Of a stretch of DNA of 64,000 bases, positions 8,695-17,971 are shown one piece after another. The stretch's first letter is position 1. Every line of letters begins with the position of its first letter. Both the position numbers and the translations under genes were made by a program. The notes beneath the pieces were generated by a model. The model did not search any database. It saw nothing but the letters and a program-made list of their open reading frames with translations, and was not told the origin of the DNA. The stretch comes from Amylibacter sp. SFDW26 (GTDB lineage: Bacteria > Pseudomonadota > Alphaproteobacteria > Rhodobacterales > Rhodobacteraceae), in assembly GCF_009184395.1 (NCBI RefSeq), contig NZ_WEIC01000006.1, positions 46,477 to 110,476 of the forward strand, in the 5' to 3' direction.

Positions 8695-9657
8695 GTGGCT
8701 CAATCCATGATGTTGATAGAGAAATGCAGCCATTGCGTAAGCTGGTATGATATTGAGACTGGTGAGCGCCAAGGTCGTTTATCATTACCTGATTACCCAC
8801 ATGAATTTGTAGTCGATAAGGAGTTTAAATATGCTTATGTTGGGCATTACGGTGTTCAGAACTCTGGCATTGATGGAACGGATGGCCAGTCTGTTATCGT
8901 CGTCGACATTGAGAAACAGGAAGTTGCGCATACTTATGATTTAGGTGAGCATGCTCGCCCTCATGGGATCAGTTTGGATGATAATGGTCGCTTGTATGTC
9001 TTGTCTGAATGGACAGCACATTTGCTGGTAAAAGAAAACCCGCGTGCATTTGATCAGGGATGGGATCACATTACACCAACAGGGGGCACAAAATCCCATC
9101 TGTTTGCTTTGACTGGTGATGGAGATACAGCATATTCGATGAATCTTACATCTGGTGATGTGACGATGTTCAAGCCTTATGACGCCTCTTTTGCGCCAAT
9201 TTCAATTAAGACAGGCAAGAAGCCAGAAGGCCGTTGCCTGCGTGCTGACGAAAAAATCTTATACACGAGTAATCGTATTTCTAATACGGTGACGGTGATC
9301 GATACGGAAAAATTAGAAGTTATTCGATCGTTTCCAACACCAGATGATCCTTGTCGTATTTACCATGATACAAAACGTAACCGTTTGGTCACTATGAACC
9401 ATTTCGGGGGGTCATTTAGTGTTTTTGATGAGGTTACAGGCGAAGAGTTGCACCGCCAAGAGACACCGGCCAATCCTTTAGCGTTATGTTTGGATGCTGA
9501 AGAAGACTATGCCTACATAGCAATCGACTGCGAGCAAGTGCAGCGGTTTAATTTAGATACATTTGAGATTGTTCAGACATTCGACACGGGAAAAGAACCA
9601 GATGTAATGGTCATTTTGCCAGACGGGTTTTCAAAAAAATGGGAGGCTTTGTCATGA
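8695..9657 (+). CDS. Cytoplasmic YncE/lactonase-like beta-propeller protein
   Basis: This 320-residue protein has repeated beta-propeller blades, for example SVIVVDIEKQEVAHTYDLG, NTVTVIDTEKLEVIRSFPTP and FNLDTFEIVQTFDTGKEP. There is no signal peptide, unlike many YncE proteins. It starts at GTG 8695 with the ribosome-binding site AAGGAGG 8 bp upstream, and it overlaps the following PdxA-like gene by 4 bp (ATGA). The role is not known. A sugar lactonase is plausible because the locus is about sugar acids, but an SMP-30 lactonase is already encoded at 14328. It could instead be a substrate-sensing or isomerising enzyme. Confidence 0.75.
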   Translation: MAQSMMLIEKCSHCVSWYDIETGERQGRLSLPDYPHEFVVDKEFKYAYVGHYGVQNSGIDGTDGQSVIVVDIEKQEVAHTYDLGEHARPHGISLDDNGRLYVLSEWTAHLLVKENPRAFDQGWDHITPTGGTKSHLFALTGDGDTAYSMNLTSGDVTMFKPYDASFAPISIKTGKKPEGRCLRADEKILYTSNRISNTVTVIDTEKLEVIRSFPTPDDPCRIYHDTKRNRLVTMNHFGGSFSVFDEVTGEELHRQETPANPLALCLDAEEDYAYIAIDCEQVQRFNLDTFEIVQTFDTGKEPDVMVILPDGFSKKWEALS

Positions 9658-10661
9658 GTAAGCCACGTATAGCAATTGTTCCTGGTGACCCTTCAGGTAT
9701 AGGGCCAGAGCTGATTGCAAAACTGATTAATGATGAAGGCGTCCAAGATGCTGCGAATATTGTTTTAGTTGGCGATAGCCATCTTTGGCAGCAAGGTGCT
9801 GAACAGGCAGATATGCCTGTTGCTATTGCGACATTATCTGAAGATGAAATCGATGCCCAACAAGGTTTGAACCACCTCGAGATGGATACAATTGAGACTT
9901 CTGAAATTGAAATATCAGAAGTAACTGTTGCAGGTGGGCGCTCCTCATTACGGTGTTTGGATAAAGCAATGGACCTTGCACAAGCAGGTAAAGTTGATGG
10001 TGTTTTATTTGGACCATTCAATAAAGCATCAATGACCAGCGCGGGATTGAACGCGGAAGATGAGCACCGTTATATGGCTCGTTATTTAGGTTTTGAAGGA
10101 TACCATAGCGAAATTAACGTTCTTGATGATTTGATGACTACACGCGTGACCAGTCATATCGGGCTGAAGGATGTGGCTGAAAACATCAACGAAGAGGGCA
10201 TTTTAAAAGCTATAAATTTAGCTAACGATACTTTGCGCCGTTCAGGCAATACGCGTCCATCTATTGCGGTTGCCGCATTGAATCCACATGCAGGTGATAA
10301 TGGCAAGTTTGGTCGCGAAGAAATTGATATCTTGGAGCCTGCGATTGCTAAGGCACAAGCAAAGCAGATGGACGTTACAGGCCCATGGCCGTCTGACACA
10401 GTATTTTTGAAAGCAAAGCGTGGCGAAGTGGATGCAGTAGTAACCATGTACCACGATCAAGGTCAAATTGCGATCAAGCTATTGGGATTTGAGCGGGGTG
10501 TAACTGTTGCAGGAGGATTGCCAATCCCAGTTGCAACCCCTGCACATGGCACAGCTTTCGATATCGCAGGAACAAACAAAGCAAATGTGAGTGCAACACG
10601 ACAGGCATTCGACCTGTTGGTTCGCATGAGTAAAAACCACCGCGCCGAACGCGACGCGTAA
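9654..10661 (+). CDS. PdxA-family NAD-dependent dehydrogenase of a sugar-acid locus
   Basis: This 335-residue member of the 4-hydroxythreonine-4-phosphate dehydrogenase family has [15 protein letters not shown] at its N-terminus, [37 protein letters not shown] and [15 protein letters not shown]. The metal-binding histidines of the later motifs are present. The G-H-T-E motif that usually follows GPxNK is replaced by E-D-E-H-R-Y, and no kinase of the DUF1537 type is nearby. This is therefore unlikely to be the vitamin B6 enzyme and more likely a PdxA2-like oxidase of a sugar-acid intermediate. The start at 9654 was chosen for GGGAGG and the ATGA overlap. Its order in the pathway is unresolved. 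Confidence 0.82.
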   Translation: MSKPRIAIVPGDPSGIGPELIAKLINDEGVQDAANIVLVGDSHLWQQGAEQADMPVAIATLSEDEIDAQQGLNHLEMDTIETSEIEISEVTVAGGRSSLRCLDKAMDLAQAGKVDGVLFGPFNKASMTSAGLNAEDEHRYMARYLGFEGYHSEINVLDDLMTTRVTSHIGLKDVAENINEEGILKAINLANDTLRRSGNTRPSIAVAALNPHAGDNGKFGREEIDILEPAIAKAQAKQMDVTGPWPSDTVFLKAKRGEVDAVVTMYHDQGQIAIKLLGFERGVTVAGGLPIPVATPAHGTAFDIAGTNKANVSATRQAFDLLVRMSKNHRAERDA

Positions 10662-10675
10662 TAAGGAGACACTTA

Positions 10676-11851
10676 ATGACTAAAATTAAATCAATACGTA
10701 CGCGTGTATGGAATTGGAAAGGCCCAACGGTTCCGCCTCAGGGTAACTTTTGCACCAATGCATCTGATGCGCTTTGGATGCGCGGTGATGCGATGGAAAG
10801 CTTTCGCTTTCACCAGTGGTTGACTTGTGAAGTTGAGACTGACGATGGTACAATTGGCATCGGTAACGCCGCTTTAGCACCTATGTTAACTAAAGTTGCC
10901 ATCGATGAGTTTTATGCACCTTTGGTTATTGGTGAAGATCCATTTGATTATGCTTACCTTTGGGAAAAAATGTACCGTCGCACACATGCGTGGGGTAGAA
11001 AAGGCATTGGTATGACTGCGATGTCAGCAATTGATATCGCGATCTGGGATTTGATGGGCAAGCTAACAGGCAAGCCTGTGTTCAAACTTCTTGGTGGTCG
11101 TACAAAAGAAAAAATCCCTGTTTATTATTCTAAGCTTTATGCAGACAGTGTTGAAGGCATGCAAAAAGAAGCTGAAGAAGCAATGAAGGGCGGCTATCAA
11201 GGTTTCAAAACTCGTTTTGGCTATGGCCCTAAAGACGGCATGAAGGGCATGCGTGAAAATTTAAAGCGTGTCGAGGCTGTACGTGAAGTGATCGGTTACG
11301 ATACCGATCTAATGCTAGAATGTTATATGGGTTGGAACCTTGATTACGCTAAGCGTATGTTGCCAAAGCTTGAAAAATTTGAGCCCCGTTGGTTGGAAGA
11401 GCCAGTGATTGCTGATGATGTGAATGGCTATGCGGAATTAAATGCTATGAACATTGTGCCAATCTCTGGTGGTGAACATGAGTTTTCAATAATGGGCTGT
11501 CAGCAACTTTTGGAAAAGAAAGCTGTCAGTATCCTACAATATGACACGAACCGTGTTGGTGGTATTACAGCTGCTCAAAAAATCAATGCGATTGCAGAAG
11601 CGTATCAAATTCCAGTGATCCCTCATGCAGGCCAAATGCACAACTATCACCTAACTATGGCGAACGTGAACTGCCCAATCAGCGAATACTTTCCAGTGTT
11701 TGACGTCGAGGTTGGTAATGAGCTGTTCTATTATATTTTCGAAGGTGATCCAGATGCAGTAGATGGTTATTTGGATCTGGATGATAATAAACCTGGTTTG
11801 GGCATCAGTATTTCTGACAAACATATCGATAACTTTGAGGTGTTTGAATGA
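10676..11851 (+). CDS. Enolase-superfamily acid-sugar dehydratase
   Basis: This 391-residue protein is a mandelate racemase/muconate lactonising enzyme-type dehydratase. It has the N-terminal capping domain, then a barrel with metal ligands in [15 protein letters not shown] and SGGEHE, and the catalytic His region [13 protein letters not shown]. It most resembles L-rhamnonate dehydratase-like enzymes. It would remove water from an aldonate to give a 2-keto-3-deoxy acid. It lies 14 bp after the PdxA-like gene and overlaps the next gene by 4 bp (ATGA), so it is clearly part of one operon. Rhamnonate, arabonate or xylonate are all possible substrates. Confidence 0.85.
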   Translation: MTKIKSIRTRVWNWKGPTVPPQGNFCTNASDALWMRGDAMESFRFHQWLTCEVETDDGTIGIGNAALAPMLTKVAIDEFYAPLVIGEDPFDYAYLWEKMYRRTHAWGRKGIGMTAMSAIDIAIWDLMGKLTGKPVFKLLGGRTKEKIPVYYSKLYADSVEGMQKEAEEAMKGGYQGFKTRFGYGPKDGMKGMRENLKRVEAVREVIGYDTDLMLECYMGWNLDYAKRMLPKLEKFEPRWLEEPVIADDVNGYAELNAMNIVPISGGEHEFSIMGCQQLLEKKAVSILQYDTNRVGGITAAQKINAIAEAYQIPVIPHAGQMHNYHLTMANVNCPISEYFPVFDVEVGNELFYYIFEGDPDAVDGYLDLDDNKPGLGISISDKHIDNFEVFE

Positions 11852-12762
11852 GCCGCCCATACAAAGGCATATGGCCTGTAGCACCAACGCCGTTTAACAA
11901 TGATGGTTCTCTTGATCTTGATGGCATGAAACGTGTTTTGGATTGTATGATTGATCAAGGCGTTGATGGGATTTGTATCCTTGCAAATTTCTCTGAGCAA
12001 TTTTTGATTTCAGACGCGGAGCGTGAAATCTTAACACGCCTTAGCTTGGAACATGTAGCTGGGCGCGTACCAGTAATTGTGACAATCAGCCATTATTCAA
12101 CACAAATTGCTGTGGAGCGCGCGAAACTTGCTAAGGATTTAGGAGCAGCCATTGTTATGATGATGCCACCATATCACGGTGCGCTTTTGAAAGGGAACGC
12201 TCAACAGATATTTGAGCAATTCCAAGCGGTTGGTCGTGTTGGTATTCCAATCATGGTACAAGATGCGCCATTGGGAGGGGTTGACTTGCCTGTTCCTTTG
12301 TTGGTGAAAATGGCAAAAGAGATCGAATATGTAAAACTATTCAAGATCGAATGCCCCCAAGCTGCTGGGAAAATTCGCGCATTGATAGAAGCAGGTGGTG
12401 ACGCCATCGAAGGGCCATTTGATGGCGAAGAAGCAATTACGCTTTTGGCTGATCTTGATGCGGGCGCAACTGGTGGCATGACATCTGCGATGATCCCTGA
12501 GTTAATTAAACCAGTGATCGAGCTACATGCTGTAGGAGACCGAGAAGCTGCGACTGCTGCTTATGCAAAGGTACTGCCAGCAATTAACCATGAAAATCGC
12601 CAATGTGGTTGGCGATCTTGTAAAGCCGCAATGGTAGAAGGTGGGGTCATTAAGTCAGAGTTTTGCCGCCACCCAATTGAACCTTTGCATCCTGACACGC
12701 GTTCAGGGTTGATGGATCTTTTGCGTCCGCTTGATCCAATTGTATTGAAATGGGGTAAATAA
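11848..12762 (+). CDS. DapA-family 2-keto-3-deoxy sugar acid dehydratase or aldolase
   Basis: This 304-residue protein belongs to the dihydrodipicolinate synthase/N-acetylneuraminate lyase family. The Schiff-base lysine is in VKLFKIE, the catalytic tyrosine region is MMMPPYHGA, and a late barrel strand carries GATGGM. In sugar-acid pathways such enzymes either cleave the 2-keto-3-deoxy acid to pyruvate and an aldehyde, or dehydrate it to alpha-ketoglutarate semialdehyde. The next gene is an aldehyde dehydrogenase of the ketoglutarate-semialdehyde type, so the dehydratase role is favoured. Start overlap (ATGA) with the upstream dehydratase and 3-bp spacing to the next gene indicate tight coupling. 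Confidence 0.87.
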   Translation: MSRPYKGIWPVAPTPFNNDGSLDLDGMKRVLDCMIDQGVDGICILANFSEQFLISDAEREILTRLSLEHVAGRVPVIVTISHYSTQIAVERAKLAKDLGAAIVMMMPPYHGALLKGNAQQIFEQFQAVGRVGIPIMVQDAPLGGVDLPVPLLVKMAKEIEYVKLFKIECPQAAGKIRALIEAGGDAIEGPFDGEEAITLLADLDAGATGGMTSAMIPELIKPVIELHAVGDREAATAAYAKVLPAINHENRQCGWRSCKAAMVEGGVIKSEFCRHPIEPLHPDTRSGLMDLLRPLDPIVLKWGK

Positions 12763-12765
12763 CAA

Positions 12766-14271
12766 ATGTTAACAGGTAAAAATTTAATTGATGGCTCTTG
12801 GGTTACATCTGACCAGATGGCCGCAAGTGAAGATCTGGGTGGTTTTGAGTTTTCACAAGCAACCGTAAACCAAGTCGATACTGCATGTCTTGCTGCGCGT
12901 CGTGATTTTCGTACATACGCTGGGAAATCACGTGCAGAACGTGCTACGTTTTTACGTACGATTGCAGAGCAAATTGATGCTTTGGGTCAAGAGATTACGG
13001 AAACTGGGATGAAAGAAACTGGTTTGCCAGAGATGCGTTTGAATGGTGAGCGTGGGCGTACTACTGGTCAGTTGCGTATGTTTGCTGACTTGATTGAAGA
13101 CACGAAATACCTTGATACACGTGTTGATGAAGCCATGCCAAATCGTGAACCTCTGCCGCGTGCTGACCTACGTTTGACACACCGCCCAATCGGCCCTGTG
13201 GTGGTGTTCGGAGCATCTAACTTTCCATTAGCATTTTCAACGGCTGGTGGTGACACAGCAAGCGCGTTGGCAGCTGGTTGTCCAGTGATTGTCAAAGGTC
13301 ACGGTGCTCATGCAGGGACTGCTGAATTGGTGGGGCAAGCAATTGCAACAGCGGCTAAAATTTGTGACATGCCTTCTGGCGTATTCCAAATATTACAAGG
13401 TTCTGGTCGTACAGTTGGACAAGCTTTGGTTCAACATCCAGAAATTCGTGCAGTTGGTTTTACTGGATCATTGGCTGGTGGTCGCGCGCTCTATGACTTG
13501 TGTCATTCCCGTTCGCAACCTATTCCTTTCTATGGTGAAATGGGTTCTGTGAATCCTGTGTTCCTATTGCCGAATGCGCTTAAAGCGCGTGGCGGTGCGA
13601 TTGGTGCTGGATGGGCTGGATCTCTAACAATGGGGGCGGGACAATTTTGTACTAATCCTGGCGTTGTTGTTGGTGTTAAAGGCGATGATTTTGATGCATT
13701 TACGGATGCTGCATTATCTGCATTGAATGATGCACCAGAACAGAAAATGCTGACTGATGGTATACATGAAGCTTATCAAACTGGTGTTAAAGATTTTGCT
13801 GCGCTGATGGATGAGGTTTCATCGTGCGCACGTTCAGACAAGCCACGTCATTCTTTGCCTGCAGTTTTTAAGATCGATGCAGACACATGGATGAATACAC
13901 CTAAGTTGCAACATGAAGTATTTGGGGCCGCAGGTGTCTTGGTCGAGTGTGATAATACAGATCAGATGATTGCTGTTGCGGAAGTCTTAGAAGGTCAATT
14001 GACTGCAACGATGCATTTGGATGATGCTGATATAAGTTTTGCGCAGGAATTAGCCCTTATTCTAGAAGAAAAAGCTGGTCGCTTGTTGTGTAACGGATTT
14101 CCAACTGGTGTAGAGGTTTGTGATGCAATGATGCATGGCGGGCCTTATCCATCAAGTACGGATGTGCGGGCAACATCTGTTGGTACACTTGCTATTGTGC
14201 GTTGGTTACGACCAGTCTCGTATCAAGATTTCCCAGAGGTAATGTTACATTCGGAGCTACAATCTAATTAA
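12766..14271 (+). CDS. Aldehyde dehydrogenase, probable alpha-ketoglutarate semialdehyde dehydrogenase
   Basis: This 501-residue NAD(P)-dependent aldehyde dehydrogenase has FGASNFPLAFSTAGGD for cofactor binding, the general base Glu in YGEMGSVNP, and the catalytic Cys in GAGQFCTNPG. These belong to the ALDH branch that includes 2,5-dioxovalerate dehydrogenases, which turn alpha-ketoglutarate semialdehyde into alpha-ketoglutarate. Together with the enolase-type dehydratase and the DapA-like protein this completes a Weimberg-like non-phosphorylating route into the citric acid cycle. The alternative of lactaldehyde oxidation, as in non-phosphorylating rhamnose use, cannot be excluded. Confidence 0.87.
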   Translation: MLTGKNLIDGSWVTSDQMAASEDLGGFEFSQATVNQVDTACLAARRDFRTYAGKSRAERATFLRTIAEQIDALGQEITETGMKETGLPEMRLNGERGRTTGQLRMFADLIEDTKYLDTRVDEAMPNREPLPRADLRLTHRPIGPVVVFGASNFPLAFSTAGGDTASALAAGCPVIVKGHGAHAGTAELVGQAIATAAKICDMPSGVFQILQGSGRTVGQALVQHPEIRAVGFTGSLAGGRALYDLCHSRSQPIPFYGEMGSVNPVFLLPNALKARGGAIGAGWAGSLTMGAGQFCTNPGVVVGVKGDDFDAFTDAALSALNDAPEQKMLTDGIHEAYQTGVKDFAALMDEVSSCARSDKPRHSLPAVFKIDADTWMNTPKLQHEVFGAAGVLVECDNTDQMIAVAEVLEGQLTATMHLDDADISFAQELALILEEKAGRLLCNGFPTGVEVCDAMMHGGPYPSSTDVRATSVGTLAIVRWLRPVSYQDFPEVMLHSELQSN

Positions 14272-14327
14272 GCGATTTTATCGCACAAACCCATGTTTTT
14301 ATAAATGAGGATAAAAAGGGAACAATA

Positions 14328-15248
14328 ATGTTTGGTATTTTAGAAGGTACTGGTTACGAAGTTTTGGATGCTGAGTTTGAAGAGTGTATTATCGGACATG
14401 CACGCGTTGAGCGCTTATGGACAGGTATGCGATGGTCGGAAGGCACAGCATGGTTCCCTGCGGGGCGTTATCTTATTTGGTCTGATATACCGAACAATCG
14501 TTTAATGCGATGGGATGAGACTGATGGATCTGTGTCCGTTTTTCGTGAACCATCTAACAACGCAAATGGGAATACTAGGGATGCGCAAGGTAGGTTGGTT
14601 TCATGTGAACACCTTACGCGCCGTGTAACACGTACTGAACATGATGGCATGATAACCGTTTTAGCGGACAGTTATAACGGGAGTGCTTTAAATTCCCCTA
14701 ATGATGTTGTGGTTAAATCCGATGGATCGATATGGTTTACCGATCCATCGTACGGTATCATGATGGATTACGAAGGGGAGCGTGCAAAGCCTGAGATCGA
14801 TGGCTGCCATGTATATCGCATCGATGCAAAAACGAAGAACGTTACCGCCGTTGCTGTAGACTTTAATAAACCAAATGGATTGGCTTTCAGTAATAATGAA
14901 GACTATCTTTTTGTGTCTGATACAGGGATCACACATGATCCAGATGGACCAAAACATATTCGTAAAATTGTGGTTAATCCAGATGGTCAAACACTAGGAA
15001 AATCCCAAATATTTTCCGAATGTAGTGTGGGTGTTTTTGATGGGTTTCGGTTAGATACATCTGGACGGGTTTGGTGTTCAGCTGCTGATGGTGTCCATTG
15101 TTTGAATTCATCAGGAAAACTTATTGGAAAAATCTTAATTCCAGAAATGACAGGTAATCTTTGTTTCGGTGGACCAAAGTTAAATCGCTTATTCGTGGCA
15201 GGCACGAGTTCACTTTACAGCGTGTATTTGAACGTCAACGGTGTGTGA
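14328..15248 (+). CDS. SMP-30/gluconolactonase family sugar lactonase
   Basis: This 306-residue six-bladed propeller has the divalent-metal ligands of the SMP-30 family: Glu in SEGTAWF, Asn in NSPNDVV and Asp in FVSDTGI, plus SCEHLTRRVTR. It hydrolyses aldonolactones to aldonic acids, the step that supplies substrate to the enolase-type dehydratase. It starts 56 bp after the aldehyde dehydrogenase and appears to be the last gene of the operon. No sugar 1-dehydrogenase that would make the lactone is recognisable in the window, so the cell may import the lactone or acid, or encode that enzyme elsewhere. Confidence 0.87.
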   Translation: MFGILEGTGYEVLDAEFEECIIGHARVERLWTGMRWSEGTAWFPAGRYLIWSDIPNNRLMRWDETDGSVSVFREPSNNANGNTRDAQGRLVSCEHLTRRVTRTEHDGMITVLADSYNGSALNSPNDVVVKSDGSIWFTDPSYGIMMDYEGERAKPEIDGCHVYRIDAKTKNVTAVAVDFNKPNGLAFSNNEDYLFVSDTGITHDPDGPKHIRKIVVNPDGQTLGKSQIFSECSVGVFDGFRLDTSGRVWCSAADGVHCLNSSGKLIGKILIPEMTGNLCFGGPKLNRLFVAGTSSLYSVYLNVNGV

Positions 15249-15419
15249 TTGACCTATGAAGTTTATGTGAAAGGCAAACTTATGTGCCCATATGCCAGTG
15301 GTGATCATGTTGTCATTGAAGATGCGCTTGCAAATATCACCGAGATGCGACGTATGAAATCTAATAGGGTTCTTGATTGGATTCTGTCACATCCAAATGA
15401 TGATGCTGGGGGTGTTTGA
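15249..15419 (+). pseudogene. Possible 56-codon small gene or gene remnant after the lactonase
   Basis: Immediately after the lactonase stop, TTG at 15249 opens a 56-codon frame with coding-like character: EVYVKGKLMCPYASGDHVVI, later MKSNRVLDWILSHPNDDAGG. There is no Shine-Dalgarno site. The last 22 codons lie inside a 104-bp segment repeated identically at 46621, where the same C-terminal peptide is again joined in frame to different upstream sequence. It may be the tail of a lost gene or part of a mobile remnant. I do not recognise the family. Confidence 0.3.
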
Positions 15420-15455
15420 GTTTATTTTAGTCGCTTTATCATAATTTCCATTATG
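15352..15455 (+). repeat. 104-bp direct repeat, copy 1 (identical to 46621-46724)
   Basis: All 104 bases match the copy at 46621-46724 in the same orientation. A 23-bp piece (15270-15292) that also occurs at 46804-46826 lies upstream here but downstream there. Identity over non-coding sequence beyond the TGA at 15417 argues for recent duplication or gene conversion rather than conserved protein coding. Confidence 0.9.
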
Positions 15456-15550
15456 GGTCTTACGTTACAATAAACCTCAAACAGTTCAATGTCCGCTTTG
15501 AACCCTTATGAGACATTAAATAATCATATTAAATTGAGTTAAAAAAACAT

Positions 15551-16249
15551 CTAACTTTTGGGATCATCAATAAGCGCTGTTGGTTTTGCCAAATCTTTTA
15601 ATGATTGAATATCTGTCAGCTTTACATTCTGCCCATCGATTATGACACCATATGCTTGTAATGTTTTGAAAGCACGCGATAGGTTTTCAGGGGTCATACC
15701 TAAATAAGATGCTAGCCGTTTCTTTTCGACATTTAATGAAAACTCTAACAAGCCTCCTGATCTAACATGAAGCTTAATCAGTTGGTTTGCCAATCGCTCT
15801 ATTGATGTTCTGAGTTTCAGGTTTTTGGTACTCTTAATCACACCGCGGTAACATTGGGCTAATTCTGTCACGACGGCTCTGGCAAAAGAATTATCAATCT
15901 CGAAAACAGCACGCACATCAACGGCAGGGAGCAAGATTAACTTAGCTTTTTCTAGAGTTCTGGCTGACATAAGGCATGGCGCATCTTTCAAAGCTGCTGC
16001 TAAGATAAAGGCAGAGATTGGCCGGACTGTTGCCATAGTTGTTTCGCGATTGTTCCAACTGGCAAATAATTCAACGCTGCCTTCGACCACTATATGTAAA
16101 AAATCGCTGTGGTCGCCCTCTGATATTAATTCAACTTGTGGAGGGAAGTTTTGCAAATACGCTCCACGCATAAGCTGTTCAAAGTTGTCATCTGCCATAT
16201 CTGTAAACAATGGTAGTTCGCGGATTTCTGTCAGGTCGATGGAACGCAT
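15551..16249 (-). CDS. narR: Crp/Fnr-family regulator, NarR-like
   Basis: This 232-residue protein has an N-terminal cyclic-nucleotide-binding-like beta-roll, a dimerisation helix and a C-terminal winged HTH. The recognition helix TPENLSRAFKTL carries the E-x-x-S-R pattern used by Fnr-type proteins to read TTGAT-N4-ATCAA. It lacks the N-terminal cysteine cluster of oxygen-sensing FNR, so it is of the NarR/Dnr type that answers to nitrate, nitrite or NO. It is divergent from narK1, as in Paracoccus, and has a perfect FNR-type box 23 bp before its own start. It probably activates the nar operon. Confidence 0.85.
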   Translation of the reverse strand: MRSIDLTEIRELPLFTDMADDNFEQLMRGAYLQNFPPQVELISEGDHSDFLHIVVEGSVELFASWNNRETTMATVRPISAFILAAALKDAPCLMSARTLEKAKLILLPAVDVRAVFEIDNSFARAVVTELAQCYRGVIKSTKNLKLRTSIERLANQLIKLHVRSGGLLEFSLNVEKKRLASYLGMTPENLSRAFKTLQAYGVIIDGQNVKLTDIQSLKDLAKPTALIDDPKS

Positions 16250-16271
16250 GGGTGACTCGATTTACTTTGGA

Positions 16272-16285
16272 TTGATATTTATCAA
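16272..16285. promoter_or_regulatory. FNR/NarR-type box before narR
   Basis: TTGATATTTATCAA is a perfect TTGAT-N4-ATCAA dyad 23 bp upstream of the narR start. It suggests autoregulation or control by an FnrL-type sensor. This close to the start, repression is also possible. Confidence 0.8.
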
Positions 16286-16406
16286 CTATTTTATGACTTA
16301 TGTCAAAGAGTAGCGGTTGATTTGTTAATTTCTGCATCAACTATTTCAAACGCAAATCATGATATATTTCTACAATCCACTTATTTTGGGTGCAAAACCG
16401 CAAAAT

Positions 16407-16420
16407 TTGATCCAAATCAA
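16407..16420. promoter_or_regulatory. FNR/NarR-type box before narK1
   Basis: TTGATCCAAATCAA is a perfect TTGAT-N4-ATCAA dyad, centred about 96 bp before the narK1 start codon. A centre near -41 relative to transcription would place the start near 16455, giving a leader of about 55 nt. It is the probable activator site for the nar operon. Confidence 0.85.
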
Positions 16421-16509
16421 ATCAATAAAAACATCATTCCCATCTTGTAATTCCAAACAGCCCTAAAGCGCATACGGCGCTTTCATAGGCCGAATAAGAG
16501 GGAACAGAA

Positions 16510-17919
16510 ATGGAACTACAAAACAAAGCCACAAGTCTTTGGAGGAATTTCTTCAATGTAAAGATGGTACAAATCCGAACATTCCACATGACATGGTTTG
16601 CATTTTTCTCATGCTTTTTTGCGTGGTTTGGTATTGCACCGTTGATGATCATCGTACGTGATGAGCTTCAGTTGACAAAATCACAGGTTGGCTGGTCAAT
16701 CATCGCATCGGTCGCAGTTACTGTATTTGCGCGGTTTTTTATTGGTTGGCTTTGCGACCGTATTGGGCCCAGATTAGCATATACATATTTACTGATCCTT
16801 GGTGCATTCCCCGTAGCAGGTATTGGATTAGCCAATAGTTTTGAAACATTCTTGTTCTTCCGCCTGCTCATAGGTGTCATTGGTGCCGCCTTTGTTATTA
16901 CGCAGTACCACACATCCGTGATGTTTGCCCCGAATGTTGTTGGGACTGCAAATGCAACCAGTGCTGGCTGGGGTAACCTTGGTGGTGGTGTGACACAGTT
17001 TGCCATGCCTATGGTTTTTTCCGTGTTCGTTGTTGGGTTCGGTTTCAGCGATGCACAGGGGTGGCGCATGTCTATGATGGTTGTGGGTGCGGTGATCTTC
17101 GTGATCGGCATTGCCTATTTTTTCCTGACACAGGATGCGCCAGAGGGCAATTACAAGGACTTGCGCGAAAAAGGTAAGTTGCAACAAAAGGATAAGGTTA
17201 CTGGTGCGTATTTCAAAGCCATGGCTGATTACCGCGTTTGGGTTTTATTCCTGATTTACGGTGCATGTTTTGGGATTGAATTAACCGTTAACAACGTCGC
17301 AGCTTTGTATTTCTATGATTACTTCGACCTTAGCCTCGTTGCCGCAGGTGGCGTTGCTGCAAGCTTTGGCTTGATGAATATCTTCGCACGTACTTTGGGC
17401 GGTATATTCGGCGATAACTTTGGGGCCCTTTGGGGATTAAAAGGACGATCATTCTGGCTGTTCATTGTGTTGTTGGGCGAAGGGTGTGCATTGATGCTGT
17501 TCAGCCAAATGGATGTTCTATTCTTGGCACTGCCAACGTTGATCATCTTCTCGCTGTTTACACAAATGGCCGAGGGCGCGACTTATTCAGTAGTGCCGTT
17601 CATCAACAAAAAAGCGCTGGGTGCAGTTGCAGGTGTTGTTGGTGCTGGCGGTAATGCAGGTGCTGTAGCAGCAGGCTTCATGTTCAAGGGAGCGATGGAA
17701 TGGAACGATGTGTTCTTTGTCATCGGGATCGTTGTTGCTTGTGCCTCACTTCTAAGTTTCTTGGTGCGTTTTTCGCCAGAACAAGAAGAAGAGGAACGCG
17801 CTTTATTTGAGGCTGCTCAGATAGACACACTACAGCTAAAGGCAGATCGCGCGAATGAAGCCTTAAAGCAATCCATTGAGATTGTCGCTGAGTTCAACCG
17901 CAAAAAATCCACATCATGA
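16510..17919 (+). CDS. narK1: Nitrate/nitrite transporter NarK, first copy
   Basis: This 469-residue major facilitator protein has 12 predicted membrane spans. The nitrate-signature regions include an Arg in the second helix (ARFFIGWLCDRIGPRLAY) and the Gly-rich segment ATSAGWGNLGGGVTQF. A second Gly/Ala-rich segment, GVVGAGGNAGAVAAGF, is the partner signature in helix 11. In denitrifiers NarK1 usually imports nitrate with protons and NarK2 exchanges nitrate for nitrite. It starts the nar operon behind an FNR-type box. The N-terminal 30 residues before the first helix are slightly longer than in NarK2-type proteins. Confidence 0.92.
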   Translation: MELQNKATSLWRNFFNVKMVQIRTFHMTWFAFFSCFFAWFGIAPLMIIVRDELQLTKSQVGWSIIASVAVTVFARFFIGWLCDRIGPRLAYTYLLILGAFPVAGIGLANSFETFLFFRLLIGVIGAAFVITQYHTSVMFAPNVVGTANATSAGWGNLGGGVTQFAMPMVFSVFVVGFGFSDAQGWRMSMMVVGAVIFVIGIAYFFLTQDAPEGNYKDLREKGKLQQKDKVTGAYFKAMADYRVWVLFLIYGACFGIELTVNNVAALYFYDYFDLSLVAAGGVAASFGLMNIFARTLGGIFGDNFGALWGLKGRSFWLFIVLLGEGCALMLFSQMDVLFLALPTLIIFSLFTQMAEGATYSVVPFINKKALGAVAGVVGAGGNAGAVAAGFMFKGAMEWNDVFFVIGIVVACASLLSFLVRFSPEQEEEERALFEAAQIDTLQLKADRANEALKQSIEIVAEFNRKKSTS

Positions 17920-17927
17920 ATGAAATT

Positions 17928-17946
17928 GGCGGGCATTATGCCCGCC
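17928..17946. other. GC-rich intercistronic hairpin between narK1 and narK2
   Basis: GGCGGGC and GCCCGCC form a 7-bp stem around ATTAT, 9 bases after the narK1 stop and directly before the narK2 ribosome-binding site. With no T-run it is more likely an mRNA-processing or stabilising stem than a terminator. Confidence 0.5.
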
Positions 17947-17971
17947 CCAACCTCACTAAGGAGGAAAGACA

